DNA of 15,914 nucleotides from an uncultured Christensenella sp. (GTDB lineage Bacteria > Bacillota > Clostridia > Christensenellales > Pumilibacteraceae): NCBI GenBank assembly GCA_910577995.1, contig CAJTND010000007.1, forward strand, positions 1-15,914. Direction: 5' to 3'. The position numbers were made by a program, and so were the translations under genes. Below the pieces are notes generated by a model that saw nothing but the letters and a program-made list of their open reading frames with translations, was not told the DNA's origin and made no database searches. Shown here one piece after another: positions 10,906 to 15,914 of the stretch; within the stretch, counting starts at the first letter, position 1; every line of letters starts with the position of its first letter.

Positions 10906-12252
10906 ATGAAAAAGAGGACGAAGTTATCTCTCGTGCTCGGCGCTGTGATGGCGGTTTCGTCATGCGGCTGTCTTGTCGCGTGCGGTCCGTCGGACAAACC
11001 CGATCCCACGCCCCCCGACGACAAAATACTTAATTTTGTCGCCGTCGACGGCACTAACTGGGATACCGATGTCACGTTCGATTCCAAAAAGTTCAAGCTG
11101 TCGCTGGATCTCAACAAGGACAAGACGCTTAAACTTACCGGCACTTGCGGCGGCAAAGCTCAAGGCGGCGGCAATCAAGGCGGTGGACCCGGTGGACCCG
11201 GTGGACCCGGTGGACCCGGCGGTCCCGGCGGTCCCGGCGGACCGGGCGGCGATGGCGGATTCCCCGGGTTCGGTGACGGCGGCGGAATGCCCGGACCGGG
11301 CGGAGAGGGCGGCGCGCCTGCTCCCGCAGCCGAGGGCGAAGCCGAGGAGGACGACACCGATTATTCCGTCTATAACTTTGCGGTCAACGGATCGTGGACG
11401 GAGGAGCAGGGCTGGGGTTACACGCTCAAATTCTCCGACGGCAAGGACACCGAGATAGTCGTCAACTACGACAAAACGTCGGGTCGGCAGTACTTCTATT
11501 ATTATATGACGCCGAAAATAGGCGAGGTCACGGCGGCGGAAACGCTCGTCAAGTTCGAGGCTAAGGACTCGGCGTATCGCAAAACGCTCAATGCGAATTA
11601 TGTGATAAACGAGGAGCGTAATTGCGTTTACATGTTCAAGGGCGGTCAGGAAGGCGGCTCGGGCAACCTTAACACCGCTACGCTGTATCTACTGCCCGAA
11701 GGCAAAGTTGCGTCGTTCACGGGCACGTCCAACAGCATTACTTATAACGGCAAGGGCACCTGGACGGAGGACAAAACCGCTCACGTGATAAGCGGTACTA
11801 CGGGTACGACGGCGTTCGCGACGGACGCTTACTGCGACACCGCGGGACGCGAGGGCTACCGTATGCAGCTCAGCGTGGCGGGCGGCGGACCGGGCGGCGG
11901 CAGCAATGTGATAACGGTATACGCGTCGTGCGATACGAGCAAGTATACCTGGGATAAATACGTCGCGTCCGATTTCGAGGGCGAAGTCGTCGAGACTTGG
12001 TCGGGCGTCGACGAGGACGGAGCGACATACGAGCTTCGTCTCACGTCCAAGAATTTTGCCAACGTCGTCAACGAAAGCGGCAAGACCTTAAAGACCGTCA
12101 AGTACACGCTGGCGGACGGAGTGCTGACTATGGGCGATTGGGTCTCGGTCGGCGATACGATAAACGTCGCATGGCAGGTCCCCGCGCCCAATCCTTTCAC
12201 GCCTGCGCAGAATTACAATATTACGTTTACCAAGCCTGCGGCGCAAGGTTAA
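10906..12252 (+). CDS. Gly-Pro-rich surface lipoprotein of unknown function
   Basis: A 448-residue predicted lipoprotein. Residues 1-25 are a signal peptide (MKKRTK, a hydrophobic core, then LVAC) with Cys26 as the lipid-attachment site; Cys20 and Cys22 lie just before it. A short Asp/Pro linker follows. A beta-rich region begins near 37 and is interrupted by a Gly-Pro stretch (about 84-145) with seven consecutive Gly-Gly-Pro units (93-113) and an acidic end (EGEAEEDD). The rest, rich in Thr, Tyr, Asp and Gly, looks like successive beta-sandwich or barrel modules; NGSWTEEQGWGYTLKFSDG and GKGTWTEDKTAHVISG appear to be related strands. No catalytic motif is visible. The start has GGAGG 6 nt upstream. 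It is the first gene of a unit with a membrane protein and GH3 enzyme, so carbohydrate binding or enzyme scaffolding is a reasonable guess, not a finding. Confidence 0.82.
   Translation: MKKRTKLSLVLGAVMAVSSCGCLVACGPSDKPDPTPPDDKILNFVAVDGTNWDTDVTFDSKKFKLSLDLNKDKTLKLTGTCGGKAQGGGNQGGGPGGPGGPGGPGGPGGPGGPGGDGGFPGFGDGGGMPGPGGEGGAPAPAAEGEAEEDDTDYSVYNFAVNGSWTEEQGWGYTLKFSDGKDTEIVVNYDKTSGRQYFYYYMTPKIGEVTAAETLVKFEAKDSAYRKTLNANYVINEERNCVYMFKGGQEGGSGNLNTATLYLLPEGKVASFTGTSNSITYNGKGTWTEDKTAHVISGTTGTTAFATDAYCDTAGREGYRMQLSVAGGGPGGGSNVITVYASCDTSKYTWDKYVASDFEGEVVETWSGVDEDGATYELRLTSKNFANVVNESGKTLKTVKYTLADGVLTMGDWVSVGDTINVAWQVPAPNPFTPAQNYNITFTKPAAQG
11182..11244 (+). repeat. seven 9-bp tandem repeats encoding Gly-Gly-Pro
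   Basis: Four exact copies of GGTGGACCC (11182-11217) are followed by two GGCGGTCCC and one GGCGGACCG. The array is in frame and adds three residues per unit. The exact copies at one end suggest recent expansion by slippage. Confidence 0.92.
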
Positions 12253-12261
12253 GGAGTTTTG

Positions 12262-12927
12262 ATGGAAGTAAGTGAAAAACTGCAAAAAACCAAAAAACTC
12301 GGTAAGATCTTCAAAATAGTATCGATCGCGGCATCGGTGCTCGCCGTGTTTTTCGTTGTGTTTTATTGCTTAGCTCCCGCAACGCGGCTCACAACGGACA
12401 TAGGCAAGTATGCCAAGGGCTATAACTATTACGGCTGGCAGTTGATATTCCTCGGTTGCGGTTATCCGCCCTTGAAGATACTCTGCCTGTTCGAGGAGAA
12501 AAGCACGATAGCGGGAGATTATGTGCCCAATACGTGGGATTTCGACTTTAACTTCGGTCTGTTCCTCGGATTTATCTTACCTATAATAGCGGTCATCGTT
12601 TGCGCGATAGTATCGCTCAAAATGAAGAACCGCGGCAAAGCCGTATGCGAATTCGTGTCTGCGGGCGCGATACTGCTCGGCGGACTGCTGCTCGTATGCT
12701 GCGCGCCGCTGTCCGCACTGACTGCGACCGACATGGGCGCGGGCGTCGGGTTCAAGAACCAATATCTCATCCCCGCGATGGAGGCGGACACTTACAATAC
12801 GTTGTTCTATCCCGTGTTCACGTTTGTTATGTGCTTCCTTATCGCGGCGTTCAAGGGATTCCGCGGCGCGTTTTTGCTGTATCAGCGCAAGCTGTACAAA
12901 ACGGCGAAAGCGGCAGCCGCAAACTAA
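12262..12927 (+). CDS. four-helix membrane protein of unknown function
   Basis: A 221-residue protein with no family I can name. Four hydrophobic spans are visible at about 19-41, 96-117, 130-153 and 183-203; between the first two is a loop of some 55 residues rich in Tyr, Gly and Trp, which would face outside if the Lys-rich N-terminus (KLQKTKKLGK) is cytoplasmic. The C-terminus is also basic (YQRKLYKTAKAAAAN). The start is the ATG at 12262 with AAGGAG 5 nt upstream, where the ribosome binding site overlaps the stop codon of the lipoprotein gene, so the two are coupled. It stands between a surface lipoprotein and a membrane-anchored GH3 enzyme and may be a membrane partner of that system. 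Confidence 0.75.
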   Translation: MEVSEKLQKTKKLGKIFKIVSIAASVLAVFFVVFYCLAPATRLTTDIGKYAKGYNYYGWQLIFLGCGYPPLKILCLFEEKSTIAGDYVPNTWDFDFNFGLFLGFILPIIAVIVCAIVSLKMKNRGKAVCEFVSAGAILLGGLLLVCCAPLSALTATDMGAGVGFKNQYLIPAMEADTYNTLFYPVFTFVMCFLIAAFKGFRGAFLLYQRKLYKTAKAAAAN

Positions 12928-12949
12928 AAAACAAAAAGGAGAGTAAACA

Positions 12950-15914
12950 ATGGCATTAAGCAGAAAGAACAAGCTGATAACGATCATTTCGGTCATAGCC
13001 GGAATATTGTTGGCAGTTATGATAGCCGTGACGTGCGTAATGTATTCGATGCGCGAGTATATGGATCAATTCCTCGGCACGGGCAAAAGCCACACCGTTT
13101 CGAGTAGCGGTCTTAAAACCGACTACATAGACTTCGAGTGCGAGACCCAAGAGGAAGCGTTGAAGCTTGCGCAGGACATGACGCAGGAAACGGCGGAAGA
13201 GGGCATAGTGTTGCTCAAAAACAAGAACAACGCGCTGCCGCTTGCCGCCGACGCCAAGATAACGCTTTTGGGTTATTACGGTTGGCACAACAACATGGCG
13301 GGCGGCGAAGACCCCGCCACGACGAGCGGAGCTATTTCGTTGCACAAGGGCATAGAGAACGCGTTCGACACCAATAAGGACGTCAACTCGATCTATGCCG
13401 GGCTGCAAAGCGATATAGCCGAGAAAAACGTGGAGAGCACGCTCAACGCTAAGACCTCTACGTTCGGCACGTACAATACGGCTATCGTCACACTCAAACG
13501 CAACTCGGGCGAGGGCAACGACCAGGTCATGGATTCGGGCGCGGCGGAAAACAACCGCACCGGTCTTACCGCCAACCGCGCCGAGATGAAGCTTATCGAC
13601 TACGCATGCAAGAACTTCGATAAAGTCATCATCGTCATCAACGCCGCCAACACCATGGAACTCGGATTTTTGGACGACAACGATCCGAACATGAACAACG
13701 GCATCTACACCGATCCGTACAGCAAACAGCAGTACGATTGCAGTAAGATAGTCGGCGCGTTCTGGGCGGGCTGCTGCGGCTCGCAGGGCGGCACGGCTAT
13801 CGCCAACATCCTCAAAGGCACGGTCAACCCGTCCGGTCACACTCCCGATATTTACGCGCGCACGCTCCGCAACGAGCCCACGTACGTAAACTTCTCCGAC
13901 TTTAAGTACACGAACAGCGCCTCGCTCAATTCCTATGCGACAAGCTCGTACTTCGTCGAATACGAAGAAGGCATCTACATCGGCTACCGTTACCACGAGA
14001 CCGCGGCGAAGGAAGCCGCCGAGGGCAATTACGACGGCTACGACTACGATACCTCGGTAGTGTATCCGTTCGGCTACGGTCTGTCGTATACGACCTTCAC
14101 CCAAGAGTATGCGGAAACGCCTGTCTACGACAGCGAAACGCAGACCTATAAGTTCAAAGTCAAAGTCACCAACACCGGCAGCAGAGACGGCAAGGGCGTT
14201 GCGCAGATATACGTCAACGTTCCCTACGAGGACGGCCAGGTCGAAAAAGCGCACGTAACGCTCGGCGGCTTCGCCAAGACCGACGTGCTCGAAGCTAACG
14301 GCGGCACGCAGACCGTCGATATCGAGATCAAGCGCGACTACTTCACGTCTTACGATTACAAGACCGAGAAGGCGTACGTCCTCGATGCGGGCGATTACAA
14401 CTTCTATCTCGCGAGCGACGAGCTCGGCAGCCACAGCTGGACCGCAGTCGACGCTATGACCGACTCCGCCGCAAAAGCGAAGGTGCTCTGGACGGACACG
14501 CTCGACAAAAAGATAGTGTTCAACGAGAAGGGCGCAGGCAAACGCCTCACCGACGAGAAAGTCGCCACCAACGTTATGGACGACGAGACCAACTACAAGT
14601 TCAAGGCTTACGGCGACGGCTCGACGGGCGACGGATTTATCCACGACTTCACCCGCGCGAACTTTAAGGGCTCTTTCCCGACCGCGCCGAACGGCAACGA
14701 TTACATCCTCAGCGACGAGCGCGCGCTCAAACAGATAGCCGTTTACGACGTATGGGCGGACTCCGAGCAGAACGGCACGGACATCAACGGCAACAAGATA
14801 ACCAAAACTCCCGAAGTCAACACCGATAAGACGAGCTACACTCTTTCCGACATGCGCGGCGTAGACTTCGACGATGCGAAGTGGGACGACTTTATAAACC
14901 AGTTCACCGTAGATTCCATGGCGTACATGTTCTCCAACGGCGGCTGGCAAGCGCCTGCCGACGAGGATAACGGCGTTCCCAAGACCTGGGATACCGACTC
15001 GCCTTACGGCTACTACGGTCACTCGCTCACCATCAAAAACGTCAACAAATGGTACTGCGGCGCGCCTATGGTCGCGGCTACGTACAACGTAGAGCTTGCA
15101 AAGCGTCTCGGCGAGGCGTTCGGCGAGGAAGCGTATCAGCAGAAGCAGACCGACGGCGCTCCGATAACCGGTATCTACGGCTTCGGTATGAACCAGCACC
15201 GCAGCGCGTTCGGCGGACGTAACTACGAGTATTACAGCGAAGATCCCGTGCTCTGCGGCAAGATCGGTATGGCGGAAGCCTCCGGCGCGTCCGAAAAAGG
15301 CTTGATAGTCTACATGAAGCACTACGTCCTCAACGACCAGGAATATCACCGTCAGGATAACGGTTACTGCTCCTGGGTCAACGAGCAGGCGTTCCGCGAA
15401 GTGTACCTCCGCGCATGGGAGATCTACATGAAGGAAGCGAAGATGCAGGTCAAGTACTATGCGGTCGACGAAGAGACCGGCGAGTACGTCATGCAGGAAA
15501 AGACGATGTCCGCCGCTACCGGCATAATGACTTGCTATAACCGTATCGGCGCAACGTACGGCGGCGCGTCGATATCGATCAACGGCATACTCCGCAACGA
15601 GTGGAACTTCACGGGCACGGTCCTTACCGACGCGGGCGGCGAACCCGATACGTACATGACCACCGACCTCGCGCTCCGTCGCGGTCAAAACCTCACGCTC
15701 ACCAACAACGGCACGCAGGGTCTGTTCGACACGGAAAGCGACACCGCCATATGGTGGCTCAAAAACTCGACCAAGCACCTGCTCTACAACAAAGCCAACT
15801 CCAACATACTTTCGGGTCTCGGCCTTGCTCCCGGCGACTATGTTTACTACGATATGTCGCCGTGGCAGATAGGCATCATCGTTGCCTGGGTATTTGTCGG
15901 ACTTGCGGCGGCGG
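12950..15914 (+). CDS. membrane-anchored, domain-swapped GH3 glycoside hydrolase (3' end cut)
   Basis: At least 988 residues; the frame is open to the window edge. A membrane helix (9-31) is followed by the normally C-terminal GH3 alpha/beta sandwich domain: EEGIVLLKN (83-91), QGGTAIANILKGTVNPSG (to 296) and YPFGYGLSYTTF (372-383). Next come a fibronectin III-like domain (about 393-475) and, only then, the barrel domain that is usually first: GRNYEYYSEDP (756-766), Lys790-His791 and the nucleophile Asp894 in VLTDAGG. This reversed order is known from Ruminococcus albus and Butyrivibrio beta-glucosidases. A second hydrophobic segment starts near 974. The ATG has AAAGGAG 8 nt upstream. The enzyme probably cleaves beta-linked glucosides or xylosides at the cell surface; exact specificity cannot be read, and the acid/base residue was not located. 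Confidence 0.88.
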   Translation, partial: MALSRKNKLITIISVIAGILLAVMIAVTCVMYSMREYMDQFLGTGKSHTVSSSGLKTDYIDFECETQEEALKLAQDMTQETAEEGIVLLKNKNNALPLAADAKITLLGYYGWHNNMAGGEDPATTSGAISLHKGIENAFDTNKDVNSIYAGLQSDIAEKNVESTLNAKTSTFGTYNTAIVTLKRNSGEGNDQVMDSGAAENNRTGLTANRAEMKLIDYACKNFDKVIIVINAANTMELGFLDDNDPNMNNGIYTDPYSKQQYDCSKIVGAFWAGCCGSQGGTAIANILKGTVNPSGHTPDIYARTLRNEPTYVNFSDFKYTNSASLNSYATSSYFVEYEEGIYIGYRYHETAAKEAAEGNYDGYDYDTSVVYPFGYGLSYTTFTQEYAETPVYDSETQTYKFKVKVTNTGSRDGKGVAQIYVNVPYEDGQVEKAHVTLGGFAKTDVLEANGGTQTVDIEIKRDYFTSYDYKTEKAYVLDAGDYNFYLASDELGSHSWTAVDAMTDSAAKAKVLWTDTLDKKIVFNEKGAGKRLTDEKVATNVMDDETNYKFKAYGDGSTGDGFIHDFTRANFKGSFPTAPNGNDYILSDERALKQIAVYDVWADSEQNGTDINGNKITKTPEVNTDKTSYTLSDMRGVDFDDAKWDDFINQFTVDSMAYMFSNGGWQAPADEDNGVPKTWDTDSPYGYYGHSLTIKNVNKWYCGAPMVAATYNVELAKRLGEAFGEEAYQQKQTDGAPITGIYGFGMNQHRSAFGGRNYEYYSEDPVLCGKIGMAEASGASEKGLIVYMKHYVLNDQEYHRQDNGYCSWVNEQAFREVYLRAWEIYMKEAKMQVKYYAVDEETGEYVMQEKTMSAATGIMTCYNRIGATYGGASISINGILRNEWNFTGTVLTDAGGEPDTYMTTDLALRRGQNLTLTNNGTQGLFDTESDTAIWWLKNSTKHLLYNKANSNILSGLGLAPGDYVYYDMSPWQIGIIVAWVFVGLAAA

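Noticed and set aside
12956..15778. A 940-codon open frame on the minus strand opposite the GH3 gene
   Set aside because: It mirrors the GH3 gene, whose plus-strand translation has clear GH3 motifs throughout. The antisense frame is open because of the codon bias (few codons that read as stops on the other strand) and shows no recognisable domain or ribosome binding site.
1..15914. tRNA or rRNA genes
   Set aside because: I saw no cloverleaf with a TTCGA-type arm and CCA end, and no rRNA segments on either strand.

Overview
The window looks like a chromosome segment of an uncultured anaerobic member of the Bacillota, probably class Clostridia. Four things point there: the two-subunit class I (iron-sulfur) fumarase; the order walJ ... 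rlmH, known from Bacillota; a MurC with the EACEY and DHPD motifs of the Bacillus/Clostridium type; and a glycoside hydrolase family 3 protein with the reversed domain order known from gut clostridia. Most genes are GC-rich. The first 550 bases are clearly AT-rich and look foreign. I cannot name a genus from sequence alone.

Layout. 1-552: two divergent XRE-type regulators, the left one cut by the window edge. They share a control region with paired 15-bp palindromes placed inside a consensus leftward promoter, plus a possible 15-residue peptide ORF. 551-972: a gene-free block of interspersed repeats and hairpins. 985-3694 (minus strand): fumarase alpha, fumarase beta and an M29 aminopeptidase, ending in a terminator. 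3742-3895: a second repeat cluster. 3996-8809 (plus strand): a tightly packed run of walJ-like metallo-hydrolase, two tandem CPBP membrane proteases, rlmH, an M14 peptidase and tadA, mostly with overlapping starts and stops. 8858-9338: a separate unit with a consensus promoter, a tiny folded leader ORF, a 110-residue membrane protein and a terminator. 9344-10612 (minus): murC. 10804-15914 (plus): a three-gene unit of a Gly-Pro-rich lipoprotein, a four-helix membrane protein and a large membrane-anchored GH3 enzyme that runs off the right edge.

How the genes fit together. The fumarase serves central carbon metabolism, and the aminopeptidase peptide turnover. The walJ-to-tadA run mixes cell-envelope functions (WalJ, CPBP proteases, M14 peptidase) with translation quality functions (RlmH, TadA). 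The last unit looks like a surface carbohydrate-degrading module with a lipoprotein partner.

The most unusual signals are regulatory. Three promoters (for fumarase alpha, the walJ-like gene and the 14-codon leader ORF) each place the -10 box exactly 6 nt before an ATG with no Shine-Dalgarno sequence, so the predicted transcripts begin at the start codon. The leader ORF before the 110-residue membrane protein is enclosed by a perfect 7-bp inverted repeat that ends beside the next gene's ribosome binding site. The XRE region has an operator that fills the spacer of a perfect promoter. The interspersed repeats keep their hairpins while changing stem sequence.
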